Shown piece after piece: positions 34,499-44,443 of a stretch of 64,000 nt of DNA; within the stretch, counting starts at the first letter, position 1, and every line of letters starts with the position of its first letter. The stretch covers positions 994,813 through 1,058,812 of the forward strand of contig CP157796.1 in NCBI GenBank assembly GCA_040112665.1, in the 5' to 3' direction. The position numbers were made by a program, and so were the translations under genes. Below the pieces are notes generated by a model, which worked only from the letters and a program-made list of their open reading frames with translations, made no database searches and was not told the DNA's origin. Source of the stretch: Oceanicaulis sp. (GTDB lineage: Bacteria; Pseudomonadota; Alphaproteobacteria; Caulobacterales; Maricaulaceae).

Positions 34499-35827
34499 AT
34501 GACCGACACGATCTTCGCGCTGGCGAGCGCGCCGGGCCGGGCCGGCGTGGCGGTGATCCGCGTCTCCGGGCCCGGTGCCGGGGCGGCGCTGGACGGGCTC
34601 GCCGGCTTGCCGCGCCCCGCGCCGCGCCTGGCCGCGTTGCGGCGGTTCAGAACGGCGGCCGGAGCCGTGATCGACCAGGGTCTGGCGCTCTGGTTTCCCG
34701 CGCCTGCGAGCTTCACCGGCGAGGATTGCGCGGAATTTCACATCCATGGCGGGCCGGCGGTCGTCTCCGCGATGGCCGACGCGCTGGTAAGCGCGGGTCT
34801 GCGCCCGGCCGAAGCCGGCGAGTTCACGCGCCGCGCCTTCGAGCACGGCAAGATGGATCTGACCGAGGCCGAAGGGCTCGCCGACCTCATCGACGCAGAA
34901 ACCGAAGGCCAGCGCGAACAGGCGCTCGCCCAGATGACGGGGACGCTGCGCACGCTCTACGAGGACTGGCGCGAGGAACTGGTCTCCGTGCTGGCGGCGC
35001 TCGAGGGCGAGATCGACTTTCCCGACGAAGACGACGTGCCCGACTATTTGTCGGCAACCGCCGGGGCGCCGCTGGCGTCGCTCGCGGAAAGCCTCGCGGC
35101 CCATCTCGACGATGATCGGCGAGGCGAGCGGGTCCGGGACGGCTTCGCGGTCGCCCTTATCGGCGCGCCGAATGCCGGAAAGTCCTCGCTTCTGAACCGG
35201 CTCGCCCGGCGGGAGGCGGCGATCGTGACCGACCTTCCGGGCACGACGCGCGACGTGGTCGAGGTGCGGCTCGTGCTGGGCGGCTTTCCGGTGATCCTCG
35301 CCGATACGGCCGGGCTCAGGGAGGCCGCCGACCGGATCGAAGCCGAGGGTGTGCGCCGGGCGCTGGCGCGCGCTGAAGACGCCGATCTCCGGCTCGGCGT
35401 GGTCGATGTTTCACGTGAAACATCTCACGCCGTCGCCGAGCGGCTTAGGCCCGGCGACGCGCTTATCTTGAACAAGACCGACCTCGTGCGCCCTGAAGAC
35501 CAAGGCGCGCCGGAGGGCGTTCGGGCCTTTCTGGTGTCGGCCGAGACCGGAGAGGGCGTGGATGGGCTCGAAGCCTGGCTTTCCGAGACCGTCGCGGAGC
35601 GGCTCTCGCGCCGTGACGCGCCGGCCCTGTCCCGCGCCCGGCATCGCCGCGCCGTGAGCGTGGCCGCCGATGCGATCGCCGCGGCGCGGCGCCGATTGGC
35701 CGACGCGCCCGAGCTTGCGGCCGCCGAGGTGCAGATCGCGGTCCGGGCGCTCGAAAGCCTGACGGGCCGGATCGATGTCGAGGACGTGCTCGACCGGGTC
35801 TTCAGCCAGTTCTGTATCGGCAAATAG
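34499..35827 (+). CDS. mnmE: tRNA uridine-5-carboxymethylaminomethyl GTPase MnmE
   Basis: A 442-aa GTPase that with MnmG modifies U34 of certain tRNAs. N domain: [24 protein letters not shown] domain: P-loop [44 protein letters not shown] and NKTD. The C-terminal FCIGK motif is present. A perfect parS lies inside it and encodes VSRET in the G domain. It begins the mnmE-mnmG-rsmG-parA-parB series. Confidence 0.97.
   Translation: MTDTIFALASAPGRAGVAVIRVSGPGAGAALDGLAGLPRPAPRLAALRRFRTAAGAVIDQGLALWFPAPASFTGEDCAEFHIHGGPAVVSAMADALVSAGLRPAEAGEFTRRAFEHGKMDLTEAEGLADLIDAETEGQREQALAQMTGTLRTLYEDWREELVSVLAALEGEIDFPDEDDVPDYLSATAGAPLASLAESLAAHLDDDRRGERVRDGFAVALIGAPNAGKSSLLNRLARREAAIVTDLPGTTRDVVEVRLVLGGFPVILADTAGLREAADRIEAEGVRRALARAEDADLRLGVVDVSRETSHAVAERLRPGDALILNKTDLVRPEDQGAPEGVRAFLVSAETGEGVDGLEAWLSETVAERLSRRDAPALSRARHRRAVSVAADAIAAARRRLADAPELAAAEVQIAVRALESLTGRIDVEDVLDRVFSQFCIGK
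35407..35422. promoter_or_regulatory. parS site (in mnmE)
   Basis: TGTTTCACGTGAAACA, a perfect 16-bp palindrome extended to 20 bp by flanking GA/TC. It is the ParB (Spo0J) nucleation sequence and is about 10 kb from the predicted origin. Confidence 0.93.
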
Positions 35828-35919
35828 CCGGGCGCCTCGACTCCGCCACACGGCTCCATTATCTAGGCGGCGATGAAGTCGGTCCGGCGCGGGATGCGCC
35901 GGCGCGTCGCGGAACACCC

Positions 35920-37812
35920 ATGATCGAGACCCTGAAACAGCCCGGCGCCCAGGCCTGGGACGTCATCGTCATCGGCGGCGGACACGCCGGCTGCGAGGCC
36001 GCGAGCGCAGCGGCGCGCCTGGGCGCGCGTACGCTTCTGATGACGCACAAGGTCGCGACCATCGGCGAGATGAGCTGCAATCCCGCGATCGGCGGGCTGG
36101 GCAAGGGCCATCTTGTGCGCGAGGTCGACGCGCTGGACGGGCTGATGGGCCGGATCGCCGACGCGTCCGGCATCCAGTTTCGCTTGCTCAACCGCTCCAA
36201 GGGCCCGGCGGTGCGCGGCCCGCGGACTCAATCGGACCGCAAGCTCTATCGCGAAGCGATGCAGGCGGCGATCGCAGAGCACGCCAATCTCGACGTCGCC
36301 GAAGCGGCGGCAGAAGATCTGCTCGTCGAAGACGGCGCCTGCGCCGGTGTGATCGACGGCGAGGGTCGGGTCTGGCGGTGCGGCGCCGTGGTGCTGACGA
36401 CAGGGACCTTTCTCAAGGGCGTCATCCATCGCGGCGAAGAGCGCATACCGGCGGGCCGGCACGGCGAGCAGCCGGCGATCGGCCTGTCCGACCGGCTCTA
36501 CGGGCTCGGCCTTTCCATGGGCCGGCTCAAGACCGGTACGCCGGCGCGCCTCGACGGCTCGACCATCGACTGGGCGAGCCTTGAGATGCAGGCGGCAGAC
36601 GACCAGCCCGTGCCGTTCTCGTTCCTGAACGACAGGATCGACGTGCCGCAGATCAGCTGCGGGATCACGCGCACGACTGAAGCGACCCATCAGATCATCG
36701 CCGACAATCTCGCGCGCTCGGCGGTTTATGGCGGGAAGATCGCGGGGCGCGGGCCGCGCTACTGCCCCTCCATCGAGGACAAGGTGGTCCGCTTCGAGGA
36801 TCGCACGAGCCATCAGGTCTTCCTCGAACCCGAAGGCCTGGACGACGACACGGTCTATCCCAACGGCATTTCCACCTCGCTTCCGGCCGAAGTTCAGGAC
36901 GCGTTCCTGAAGACCATTCCCGGGCTGGAGCGGGCGAAGGTGCGCCGGTACGGCTATGCGATCGAGTACGATTATGTCGATCCGCGCGAGCTCAGCGCCA
37001 CGCTGGAAGTGCGCGCCCTGCCGCGCCTTTATCTGGCGGGACAGATCAACGGCACCACCGGCTATGAAGAAGCCGCGGCTCAGGGCCTGATGGCCGGGTT
37101 CAACGCGGCGCTGGCCGTCTCCGGATCCGCGCCCTTCGTGCTCGACCGGTCCGAAGCCTATATCGGCGTCCTGATCGACGACCTGATCACGCGCGGCGTC
37201 ACCGAACCGTACCGCATGTTCACCTCGCGCGCCGAATACCGGCTGACGCTTCGCGCGGACAATGCAGACCAGCGCCTGACCGAGCGCGCGATCGCGCTGG
37301 GCGCGGTGAGTGTTTCACGTGAAACACGCTGGCGCGCCAAGTCCGCTGCGCTCGCGGATGCGCGCCAGGCCGTTCGCGAGCTGTCGCTGACGCCGAACGA
37401 GGCGCGGGCGCACGGGCTGAAGGTCAATCAGGACGGCAAGCGCCGTTCGGTGATCGAGCTGATGGGCTATCCCGATATCGGCTGGTCTGCCGTGACGGCG
37501 ATCTGGCCGCAGCTCGCGGCCTTCCCCGCAGACGTCGCCGACCAGATCGAGATCGACGCGGTGTATCACGGCTATCTCGACCGCCAGGAAGCGGCCATCA
37601 CCGCGTTCCGGAAGGACGAGGGCGTGCGCATTCCAGCCGGCTTCGATTATGCGGCTGTCGGCGGTCTCTCCAACGAGGTGCGCGAAAAGCTTCAGCGCGT
37701 CCAGCCCGCCACCCTCGGCCAGGCCGCGCGGATTGAAGGCGTCACGCCAGGGGCGCTGACCGCCGTACTCGCGCGCCTAAAGCGGATCGAGCGCGAGCGG
37801 AAGTCGGCGTGA
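35920..37812 (+). CDS. mnmG: tRNA uridine-5-carboxymethylaminomethyl enzyme MnmG (GidA)
   Basis: A 630-aa FAD protein partnering MnmE. FAD motif: [22 protein letters not shown]. Others: [42 protein letters not shown] and the [16 protein letters not shown] motif. C-terminal helical domain ends in [17 protein letters not shown] perfect parS lies at 37311-37326 and gives VSRET. It is 92 bp after mnmE and overlaps rsmG by 4 bp. Confidence 0.97.
   Translation: MIETLKQPGAQAWDVIVIGGGHAGCEAASAAARLGARTLLMTHKVATIGEMSCNPAIGGLGKGHLVREVDALDGLMGRIADASGIQFRLLNRSKGPAVRGPRTQSDRKLYREAMQAAIAEHANLDVAEAAAEDLLVEDGACAGVIDGEGRVWRCGAVVLTTGTFLKGVIHRGEERIPAGRHGEQPAIGLSDRLYGLGLSMGRLKTGTPARLDGSTIDWASLEMQAADDQPVPFSFLNDRIDVPQISCGITRTTEATHQIIADNLARSAVYGGKIAGRGPRYCPSIEDKVVRFEDRTSHQVFLEPEGLDDDTVYPNGISTSLPAEVQDAFLKTIPGLERAKVRRYGYAIEYDYVDPRELSATLEVRALPRLYLAGQINGTTGYEEAAAQGLMAGFNAALAVSGSAPFVLDRSEAYIGVLIDDLITRGVTEPYRMFTSRAEYRLTLRADNADQRLTERAIALGAVSVSRETRWRAKSAALADARQAVRELSLTPNEARAHGLKVNQDGKRRSVIELMGYPDIGWSAVTAIWPQLAAFPADVADQIEIDAVYHGYLDRQEAAITAFRKDEGVRIPAGFDYAAVGGLSNEVREKLQRVQPATLGQAARIEGVTPGALTAVLARLKRIERERKSA
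37311..37326. promoter_or_regulatory. parS site (in mnmG)
   Basis: TGTTTCACGTGAAACA, perfect, extended to 18 bp by G/C. About 12 kb from the origin. Confidence 0.93.
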
Positions 37813-38450
37813 GCGCGGGCGATTACGGAGCTGACGCGTTTGCGCGGGACGCCGGTGTTTCACGTGAAACACTGGACCGTTTCCAGACTTGGCGCGACCT
37901 GCTCGAAGAGACGAACGCGCACACCAATCTCGTGGGCCGCTCGACCGTCGCCGATTTCTGGGCGCGGCATGCGCTGGACAGCTGGCAGGTGTTCGAGCTC
38001 GCACCAGACGCGCCCCGCTGGGTCGATCTCGGCGCCGGCGCCGGCTTTCCAGGGCTCGCGATCGCCTTCGGGCTGATGGACCGTTCGGTCACAGGCGGCC
38101 ATGTGACTCTGGTGGATTCGGTGGGCAAGAAGGCGGCCTTCCTCAGCCGGGTGATCGGGGCGACCGGCGCGCCGGCCCGCGCTCTGGCGGTGCGGGCGGA
38201 ATCGCTCGATCCTGTTCCTGAAGCCGATGTCGTGACCGCGCGCGCCATGGCTCCGCTCGACAAGCTTCTGGGCTATGTCGCGCCATATGTGGAAAACGGC
38301 GCGCTGGCTCTGCTGCCGAAGGGCGCGCGCTATCATGAGGAATTGACCCGGGCCCGCAAAAGCTGGACCTTCGAGGTCGAGGTCATACCGAGCCGAACGT
38401 CGCCGGAGGCCGCCATTCTCAAAATCGAGGGTCTGTCCCGTGTCCGATGA
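37809..38450 (+). CDS. rsmG: 16S rRNA (guanine527-N7)-methyltransferase RsmG
   Basis: A 213-aa SAM-dependent methyltransferase (GidB). Markers: [20 protein letters not shown], the SAM loop [17 protein letters not shown], and [14 protein letters not shown]. The GTG start at 37809 overlaps mnmG. A perfect parS is near its start and encodes VSRET. parA begins 10 bp before its end. Confidence 0.96.
   Translation: MSAGDYGADAFARDAGVSRETLDRFQTWRDLLEETNAHTNLVGRSTVADFWARHALDSWQVFELAPDAPRWVDLGAGAGFPGLAIAFGLMDRSVTGGHVTLVDSVGKKAAFLSRVIGATGAPARALAVRAESLDPVPEADVVTARAMAPLDKLLGYVAPYVENGALALLPKGARYHEELTRARKSWTFEVEVIPSRTSPEAAILKIEGLSRVR
37856..37871. promoter_or_regulatory. parS site (in rsmG)
   Basis: TGTTTCACGTGAAACA, perfect, flanked by G/C. 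It is about 0.5 kb from the mnmG site and just upstream of parAB. Confidence 0.93.
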
Positions 38451-39273
38451 CCATCGCTCCGCCCCGCCCAAGGTGATCGCCATCGCGAACCAGAAGGGCG
38501 GCGTCGGCAAGACGACCACCGCCATCAATCTCGCCACCGCCCTGGCCGCCATCGGCCAGCGCGTGGTGGTGCTCGATCTCGACCCGCAGGGCAACGCCTC
38601 GACGGGTCTCGGCGTGGGTCGGGCCGAGCGCAAGGCGACGAGCTATGACGTGCTGGTCTCCGAGCGGCCGATGGAAGAGGCGCTGATCGACACCGCCGTG
38701 CCGGGCCTGTCGATCATCCCCTCGGACGTGGATCTGTCCGGCGCGGAGCTCGAGCTGTCCAGCGCGCCGCGCCGCTCCTACCGGCTTCGCCACGCCGTCG
38801 ATCGCTTCCGCCGCGCGCTCGCCGCGAAGGGGCAGAGCTGCGATTACGTGCTGATCGACTGTCCGCCCTCGCTCAATCTTCTGACCGTGAACGCGATGAC
38901 GGCCGCGGACTCGGTGATGGTGCCGCTGCAGTGCGAGTTCTTCGCGCTGGAAGGCCTGACCCAGCTCATGCGCACCATCGAGCTGGTTCGAGGGAATCTC
39001 AATAAAAACCTTGTTATTCAGGGCGTTGTGCTGACCATGTTCGACAAGCGCAACAATCTCAGCGCCCAGGTCGCCGCCGATGTGCGCGAGCATTTCGGCG
39101 ACAAGGTGTATGACACGGTCATACCGCGAAACGTCCGGGTGTCCGAGGCGCCGAGCTTCGGCAAGCCGGTCTTGCTCTACGACATGCATTGCGCCGGCGC
39201 GCAGGCCTATATCGGTCTCGCCAAGGAGGTCGTCCGGCAGGAGCGCGGCGCGAAAGCCGTGGTGCCGGCGTGA
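38440..39273 (+). CDS. parA: Chromosome-partitioning ATPase ParA
   Basis: A 277-aa deviant Walker ATPase: [38 protein letters not shown] and [18 protein letters not shown]. It forms a nucleoid-bound gradient that moves ParB-parS complexes and so segregates the origin region. The GTG start lies inside the end of rsmG; parB overlaps its stop. Confidence 0.97.
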   Translation: MSDDHRSAPPKVIAIANQKGGVGKTTTAINLATALAAIGQRVVVLDLDPQGNASTGLGVGRAERKATSYDVLVSERPMEEALIDTAVPGLSIIPSDVDLSGAELELSSAPRRSYRLRHAVDRFRRALAAKGQSCDYVLIDCPPSLNLLTVNAMTAADSVMVPLQCEFFALEGLTQLMRTIELVRGNLNKNLVIQGVVLTMFDKRNNLSAQVAADVREHFGDKVYDTVIPRNVRVSEAPSFGKPVLLYDMHCAGAQAYIGLAKEVVRQERGAKAVVPA

Positions 39274-40199
39274 GCGGCTCAGACGACAAGCCCCGCAATC
39301 GCGGTCTCGGCCGGGGTCTGAGCGCCCTTCTGGGCGAAGGCGAAGCGGCTGAAGCGGTGCGCGGCGAGGCCCAGGATACAGGACCTGTCCGCGGCGCCGG
39401 CGTTCGCATGATCCCCGTCGAGCTGATCGAGCCCAACCCCGATCAGCCCCGGAAGGTGTTCGACGAAGAAAAGCTCGCCGAGCTCGCCGAGAGCGTCGCC
39501 GACAAGGGCGTGCTCCAGCCCCTGCTCGTCCGGCCGCTGCCCGGTCCTGCCGAGCGCTACCAGATCGTCGCCGGCGAGCGCCGCTGGCGCGCCGCCCAGG
39601 CCGCCCGGCTTCATGAAGCGCCCTGCGTGGTGCGTGAGCTGACCGACCGCGAGACGCTGGAAATCGCCATCGTCGAGAACGTTCAGCGTTCCGATCTTAA
39701 TCCGGTGGATGAAGCGCGCGCGCTCAAACAGCTCGTCGACAGCTTCGGTCATACCCAGGAAGACGTCGCCCGCGCGGTGGGTAAATCCCGCGCCCATGTC
39801 GCGAACATGCTGCGGCTTCTGAGCCTGCCCGCCCCCGTGCTCGACCGCCTCGCCGCCGGCGAGATCAGCGCCGGCCATGCGCGGGCCATCGCGACCGCGC
39901 CCGATCCCGCCGCGCTCGCCGACAAGGTCGTCGCCGAGGGGCTTTCGGTCCGGGCCGCGGAAAAGCTGGCCCGCGAAACGCTCGGCCGGTCCGAGCGCAA
40001 GGGCGGGTCGACGCCGCCCTCGGCCAAGGACGCCGACACGCGCGCGCTCGAAGCCGACCTCAGCGCCCGGCTCGGCCTGGAGGTGGAGATCGATGCGAAG
40101 GGCGAGCGAGGGGCGCTGACAGTGAAGTTCGCCACGCTCGAGCAGCTCGACGAGATCTGCCGCCGACTCACCCAGGAGACGCAGTCGGGCGCCTATTAA
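39270..40199 (+). CDS. parB: Chromosome-partitioning protein ParB
   Basis: About 309 aa from GTG 39270; upstream frame openness is parA. The N-terminal CTPase domain has IPVELIEPNPDQPRKVFDEEKL, QIVAGERRWRAAQAARL and VVRELTDRETLEIAIVENVQRSDLNPVDEA. The helix-turn-helix reads TQEDVARAVGKSRAHVANMLRLLSLP. It loads at the nearby parS sites. The C-terminal dimerisation helix is intact. Confidence 0.97.
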   Translation: MSGSDDKPRNRGLGRGLSALLGEGEAAEAVRGEAQDTGPVRGAGVRMIPVELIEPNPDQPRKVFDEEKLAELAESVADKGVLQPLLVRPLPGPAERYQIVAGERRWRAAQAARLHEAPCVVRELTDRETLEIAIVENVQRSDLNPVDEARALKQLVDSFGHTQEDVARAVGKSRAHVANMLRLLSLPAPVLDRLAAGEISAGHARAIATAPDPAALADKVVAEGLSVRAAEKLARETLGRSERKGGSTPPSAKDADTRALEADLSARLGLEVEIDAKGERGALTVKFATLEQLDEICRRLTQETQSGAY

Positions 40200-40321
40200 G
40201 CCTCAGCGCGAGCGTCTGGCGTGCGGTGAAACGGGGCGTAGCGCGATCGATTGAATTTTGCGCGCTCTGACGCGCATTGCGACGAAACGCATATATAAAA
40301 CAAACCAGTAGGAAGGCGCGC
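40200..40321. other. AT-rich convergent intergenic gap
   Basis: 122 bp between the parB and holA stops. It contains the AT-rich ATATATAAAA at about 40290. No terminator with a T-run was seen on either strand, and no small gene. Confidence 0.4.
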
Positions 40322-41365
40322 TCAGCGCCTTGGCGAGGCGGCGCGCGCCAGTCGCAGCAAAAGCTCGCCGACGATCGCTTCGGCGGGCGCTCCGGAGCGC
40401 TTCACCGCGCGCTCGGCCTCGAAGGCGAGCTTCCGCGCCTGATCGAGCCGCCGGCCGGAGAAGGCGCGCGCGCCGCGCTTGAAGGCTTCCGCGGGCGGAC
40501 CGAAGCGCGGGGCGCCGGACCGGGCGAGGGCGCCCGCGTCCCCGCCCGCGGCGTGGAAGGCGTCGAACTGATCGATCCGCCGCTGCAGCGCCCGTAGAAC
40601 CGCGACGGGGCTCGTGCCTGACCCGAGCGCGCGGCGATAGGCGCTGTCGGCGCGGGCGGGATCGCCGCCGAGCGCCGGTTCGAGCACCTGGTCGAGCACG
40701 GCGTCGGCTCCGGCGGCCGAGATCGCCGCGACGTCCGCGCGTTCGACCACGGCGGGCGCGCCGTCGCGCTGTGACTTCAGGCCTTTGTAGAGGATCAGCT
40801 TGTCGATCTCTCCGCGGGCGAGCGCCCGATCGCCCTCCAGGAACGGCGCCAGCATGGCGCGGGCGTCCGGGGCGAGGGTGATGCCTTCTGCGGCGAGCTG
40901 ATCTTCGGCGAGCGCGAGGAGATCGCGCGCCTCGTCGGCGTAGCAGGGGATGGCGAGGCTGGCCGCGCCGTCCTCGGCCGCTTTGCGCAGCTTCGAGGCT
41001 TTCTTGAGGTCGCCCGCCTCGATCACGAGCGCGGCTTCGAGCGGCTGAGCGCCGGACTCGATCTCGCCCAGTATCTGGGCGAGCGCGGCCATGTCGCCGG
41101 AAATCCGTACACGGACGAGCCGGTCGGCGCCGGTCAGCGACAGGGCGGACAGCGCGTCGGCGAGCGCGGCGGGATCGGCCTTGATGTCCTCGTCAGACAG
41201 CCGGGTGACGGCGAACGGGTCGTCGGGGTCGGGGACGAGGGCTTTGCACAGCTTGCCGGCGCGCTCGCGAACGAGGCCTGAATCAGGCCCGTAAATCAGG
41301 AAGATGCGGTACCGCCCGTCCGGCTTCTCGACGGCCCGGTCGGCCTCGCGCGCCTTGACCTTCAT
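40322..41365 (-). CDS. holA: DNA polymerase III delta subunit
   Basis: A 347-aa clamp-loader subunit. Family patterns: FLIYGPDSGLVRERAGKL, the middle ALVIEAGDLKKASKLRKA, and the C-terminal RRIDQFDAFHAAGG region. It opens the sliding clamp on primed DNA. Overlaps lptE by 4 bp, and the two are usually co-transcribed in alphaproteobacteria. Confidence 0.92.
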   Translation of the reverse strand: MKVKAREADRAVEKPDGRYRIFLIYGPDSGLVRERAGKLCKALVPDPDDPFAVTRLSDEDIKADPAALADALSALSLTGADRLVRVRISGDMAALAQILGEIESGAQPLEAALVIEAGDLKKASKLRKAAEDGAASLAIPCYADEARDLLALAEDQLAAEGITLAPDARAMLAPFLEGDRALARGEIDKLILYKGLKSQRDGAPAVVERADVAAISAAGADAVLDQVLEPALGGDPARADSAYRRALGSGTSPVAVLRALQRRIDQFDAFHAAGGDAGALARSGAPRFGPPAEAFKRGARAFSGRRLDQARKLAFEAERAVKRSGAPAEAIVGELLLRLARAASPRR

Positions 41366-41850
41366 TCCGCAGTGGCGACGCCGCGCAGCTTGGTGGCGAC
41401 GTCCTGAAGCACCTGTTCGGCCTGCAGCGCCGCAAGCCGCTCTTCTGCAGCGCTTCGCGCCGCGATGACGGCGAAGGGATCGCGCGGCGTGTCGAAGCCC
41501 AGGCTGGTCGCGGTCGTGCCGGTGAGCCCGGTCTCCGCGCCGCCCTGCAGCGTCCAGCGCGACACCGCGCGCAGCACGATGCGGGTCGCTTCACCGGTCG
41601 GAGACAGGCCGCGCGGCTGCTCCTGCAGATCGGTTTCGATGATCAGGGTGCGGCTCTGCCGGCCGGGGCCCGCAAAATCGCGCACCGCGTCGGCCAGCAG
41701 ATAGTCGAACCGGCCCTGGCCGGTCTCGACATCCAGTCCAGCGAGCGCGGCGAAGCCCGGCCCGCCATAGAGCGGACGGAAGCCGCAACCGGACGCGCTG
41801 AGCGCGCCGGCGGCGGTGAAAGCGAGCGCGAAGCCCCGTCGAGTGATCAT
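41362..41850 (-). CDS. lptE: LPS-assembly lipoprotein LptE
   Basis: A 162-aa outer-membrane lipoprotein: signal and lipobox MITRRGFALAFTAAGALSASGC, then GFRPLYG, the family hallmark. It plugs the LptD barrel that inserts lipopolysaccharide. Position between DUF3576 and holA is conserved, although leuS, often directly upstream, is missing here. Confidence 0.92.
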   Translation of the reverse strand: MITRRGFALAFTAAGALSASGCGFRPLYGGPGFAALAGLDVETGQGRFDYLLADAVRDFAGPGRQSRTLIIETDLQEQPRGLSPTGEATRIVLRAVSRWTLQGGAETGLTGTTATSLGFDTPRDPFAVIAARSAAEERLAALQAEQVLQDVATKLRGVATAE

Positions 41851-41870
41851 GGCTCCGCCTCCTTCAGGCG

Positions 41871-42353
41871 TTATTCCTCGATCTGGGAGATGCGGATCTG
41901 ACGGGCGCGGGTGAGGATGGCGTTCTCCACCTGGATCCGGGTCGCCGGGTCCACAGAGGCGTCGACCCAGCCGCCGTCCTCGCCGCGTTGCTGCTTGAAC
42001 AGCTGCACCGACAGCGCGTCCGCGCGCAGGCGGGTGTCGAGGATGTAGACCGTCGCCTTGAAGCGCTCGCTCGGCAGCTCGGGATTGGCGTACCAGTCGG
42101 TGATGATCACGCCGCCGAACGGGTCGACCTCGTCGAGCGGCATGAAGGACAGCACGTCCAGGCTCGCGCGCCAGAGATAGCTGTTAACGCCGATGCCCGC
42201 TTCGGGCTGGTCGGAGACCTGGTTCGAGCCGCCGCGGTTCAGAAGACCGCTGAGCAAGCCGCCGTCGCTTTCGCCCGAGTCGCGAGACGCGCAGCCGGCG
42301 AGCATGGCCGCGGCGGCGGCGAGAAGAACGAGACGGGAGGGACGAAGCAGCAT
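41871..42353 (-). CDS. DUF3576 lipoprotein
   Basis: A 160-aa lipoprotein with signal MLLRPSRLVLLAAAAAMLAGC. The mature part matches DUF3576: GVNSYLWRASLDVLSFMPL, DPFGGVIITDWYANPE and the C-terminal RQIRISQIEE. Function unknown; its usual neighbours are leuS, lptE and holA, suggesting an envelope role. Confidence 0.88.
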   Translation of the reverse strand: MLLRPSRLVLLAAAAAMLAGCASRDSGESDGGLLSGLLNRGGSNQVSDQPEAGIGVNSYLWRASLDVLSFMPLDEVDPFGGVIITDWYANPELPSERFKATVYILDTRLRADALSVQLFKQQRGEDGGWVDASVDPATRIQVENAILTRARQIRISQIEE

Positions 42354-42606
42354 GGACGGCGACTCCTGCAGACGGAAAATGAATCATGGTTGCGGCGCAC
42401 CCGCTCGTCGCCTCTATACCATGTGCAGCGCCGGTGGCCAGAGTCCCCGGGCGCAGCCCGCCGGAGCCGCGGAAGTGATATTAATGACACGATGTTCGAA
42501 AGAGCGCGGCGCGCAGCCCTCCGCCCCGCTTGCAAGCCCGCCCGCATCCGGCGATGACTATGGCGCGCGTCCGGGGGGACGGGGCCAGTCGGCGAGGCCG
42601 CGAGAC
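42354..42606. other. Divergent intergenic region, DUF3576 / porin-like gene
   Basis: About 250 bp that must hold the promoters of both divergent genes. In-frame starts upstream of 42607 (for example the ATG at 42484) would add about 40 residues without porin character. No site was recognised. Confidence 0.35.
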
Positions 42607-43785
42607 ATGAAGCGACTGACCGCGCTTGCGGGACTGACCGCTTCCTGGATCGCGGCCGCGCCGGCGATCTCCGCGCAGCCTGACGATCCGGCGACGTCCG
42701 GATGGCTGTCCGGCGTTGAAACCAGCACTGAAATCGATCTCGACATTCTCTTCGCGCTCGGCGAAGGCGATGCGCCGCATGACGGTCCGTATGCGGATCT
42801 GCGCGCACGCTTCGAAGCGGAGAAGGTCGCGGACGCGACCCTCAGATACGGCGTCCGGCTCGCCGGAGGCGCGGTCCGTCATGACGGCGGGCGCGGTCCG
42901 GGCGGCTATGTCGAGTGCGGGCCTGGATGCCCGGACGCGGTCGGGCTCGCAACCGGCCTGCATACCGCCGCGGCGCTCGGTCCTGACGAAGCGCGCGCCG
43001 GGCTCACGCGCGCAGAAGCGTATGTAAAGTCCGGCTATTTCGAGATCATCGGCGGGTTGGGCGAGACGGCGGCGCAGGCTGGCCGCATCGCGCCGTCCGG
43101 CGTGTTCCGGCTCGCCGGCGCGGACGCTGCGTTGGTGTCTCCGGCCGGTTCGGGCCATCCCGATACGGCGCTGTCGCTCAGCGCGCCGACCGTGCGCGTG
43201 ATGGCGCGCAGCCGCCGCCTGGCCGGGTTTCGGGCGAGCGTGTCCTGGGCGCCCGAGGCCGACCCGTGCGGCCTCGATCAGTGCCGGCCCGCCGCGCCCC
43301 TGTTCGGGCGGCCGTCGCTCGATGGTCTGTGGTCGGCCGGGGTCGATTTCGATCATCAGTTCAGAAGCTCCGGCGTCAGATGGTCGGCCTCGGCCGGGGT
43401 CGAACGGGCCGATGCGAGCGCATCCTCGCCGCTTTACGCCGATCCGTGGCTCGTTTCGGCGGGCGTCTCGCGCGAAGAAGGCGGCGTCACCGTCTCGGCG
43501 CGCTGGCTCGCGTCGAACGACGGGCTCTCTTCGGGCCGGTACGAGGCCGCGTCGCTGGCGGCGACCTATGAGCGGGGCGACTGGCTTTACGGCGTATCGG
43601 CGGCGAACGCCCGGTCCGACGCCTTCGATGTTTCAGAGACTTCGATTCTTTTCGGCGCGTCTCGCCTCATCGGGCGGAACGGGCTTGCCGGGGCCGGCGT
43701 TCAGATCAGCAGCGAAACCCGGCCAGGCGCGCCGGGACGCGACGAGGACGCCGCGCTGCTCGCCGAGCTGGGGTGGCGTTTTTGA
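42607..43785 (+). CDS. Porin-like outer membrane protein
   Basis: A 392-aa protein. A signal peptide MKRLTALAGLTASWIAAAPAISAQ is followed by beta-strand-like alternation and the final phenylalanine of outer-membrane barrels (AELGWRF). Internal segments such as FEAEKVADATLRYGVRLAGGA, and SAGVDFDHQFRSSGVRWSA, resemble Gram-negative porins. The ATG at 42607 gives the only good signal peptide in this frame. Substrate is unknown. The NtrZ-like gene follows 94 bp later on the same strand. Confidence 0.75.
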   Translation: MKRLTALAGLTASWIAAAPAISAQPDDPATSGWLSGVETSTEIDLDILFALGEGDAPHDGPYADLRARFEAEKVADATLRYGVRLAGGAVRHDGGRGPGGYVECGPGCPDAVGLATGLHTAAALGPDEARAGLTRAEAYVKSGYFEIIGGLGETAAQAGRIAPSGVFRLAGADAALVSPAGSGHPDTALSLSAPTVRVMARSRRLAGFRASVSWAPEADPCGLDQCRPAAPLFGRPSLDGLWSAGVDFDHQFRSSGVRWSASAGVERADASASSPLYADPWLVSAGVSREEGGVTVSARWLASNDGLSSGRYEAASLAATYERGDWLYGVSAANARSDAFDVSETSILFGASRLIGRNGLAGAGVQISSETRPGAPGRDEDAALLAELGWRF

Positions 43786-43879
43786 CACGGTTTCGGACCT
43801 GTCGCGTCAAAGCGCTTCATAACCGGCTTACCTGAGCCGCCATGAGCCGGTATAAAGGCAGGATCGACTGGGGACGAAC

Positions 43880-44443
43880 ATGCGCGCCACGATGAGGAAC
43901 ATGGTTCTGACGACCGCCGCCGCCGGCTTCGCCGCGCTGGCTGCGCCGTCGCTCGCCTTCGCGCAAGCCTCTGAATCCCAGCCGGAAATTACGCTGCGTG
44001 GCGATGTGCGCCTGCCTGCTGCCTACGATCCGATCGAGTTCAGCGTGCCCGCGACGATCGCTGCGCCGGCGTCGCGGACCGAACGGGCCGATCTCGACGC
44101 CGCTCTGCGTCTGGGCGACAACGAAGGCTCGGCCAGCGCCATGCAATGGTACGAACGCTTCACGCTCGCGCCAAGCGAGCCGCAGATCCTCTGGGGCGAA
44201 GGCGAGGCGTTCGAGATGCAGGCCGGCGAGCGCTGGGGCGTGACGCTGGGCTATTCCGAAGTCGAGCACAGCCCGCAGACCTTCGATCTCGAAGACTTCA
44301 GCGCCGGCGCCTTCTTCGAGCTGACCGAGCGGCTCCGCCTTGGCGGCCAGCTGCGCTTCACCTCGCCCGAGGAAGAGGTGTTCGGCTCGGAGACCGAAGA
44401 CAAGACCCCGGAAGTGCGCTTCGAATCCGCGTTCAAATTCTAG
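43880..44443 (+). CDS. NtrZ-like periplasmic protein
   Basis: A 187-aa protein with signal MRATMRNMVLTTAAAGFAALAAPSLAFA. The C-terminal half matches what I recall of the NtrZ family: RWGVTLGYSEVEHS, FSAGAFFELTERLRLGGQLRFTSPEEEVFG and PEVRFESAFKF. In Caulobacter NtrZ inhibits the sensor kinase NtrY. I have not seen ntrYX in this window. Its stop shares CTAG with the convergent ThiE-like gene. Confidence 0.6.
   Translation: MRATMRNMVLTTAAAGFAALAAPSLAFAQASESQPEITLRGDVRLPAAYDPIEFSVPATIAAPASRTERADLDAALRLGDNEGSASAMQWYERFTLAPSEPQILWGEGEAFEMQAGERWGVTLGYSEVEHSPQTFDLEDFSAGAFFELTERLRLGGQLRFTSPEEEVFGSETEDKTPEVRFESAFKF

Noticed and set aside
42193..42606. Upstream extension of the porin-like frame
   Set aside because: Runs through DUF3576 upstream DNA; the signal peptide is found only at ATG 42607.
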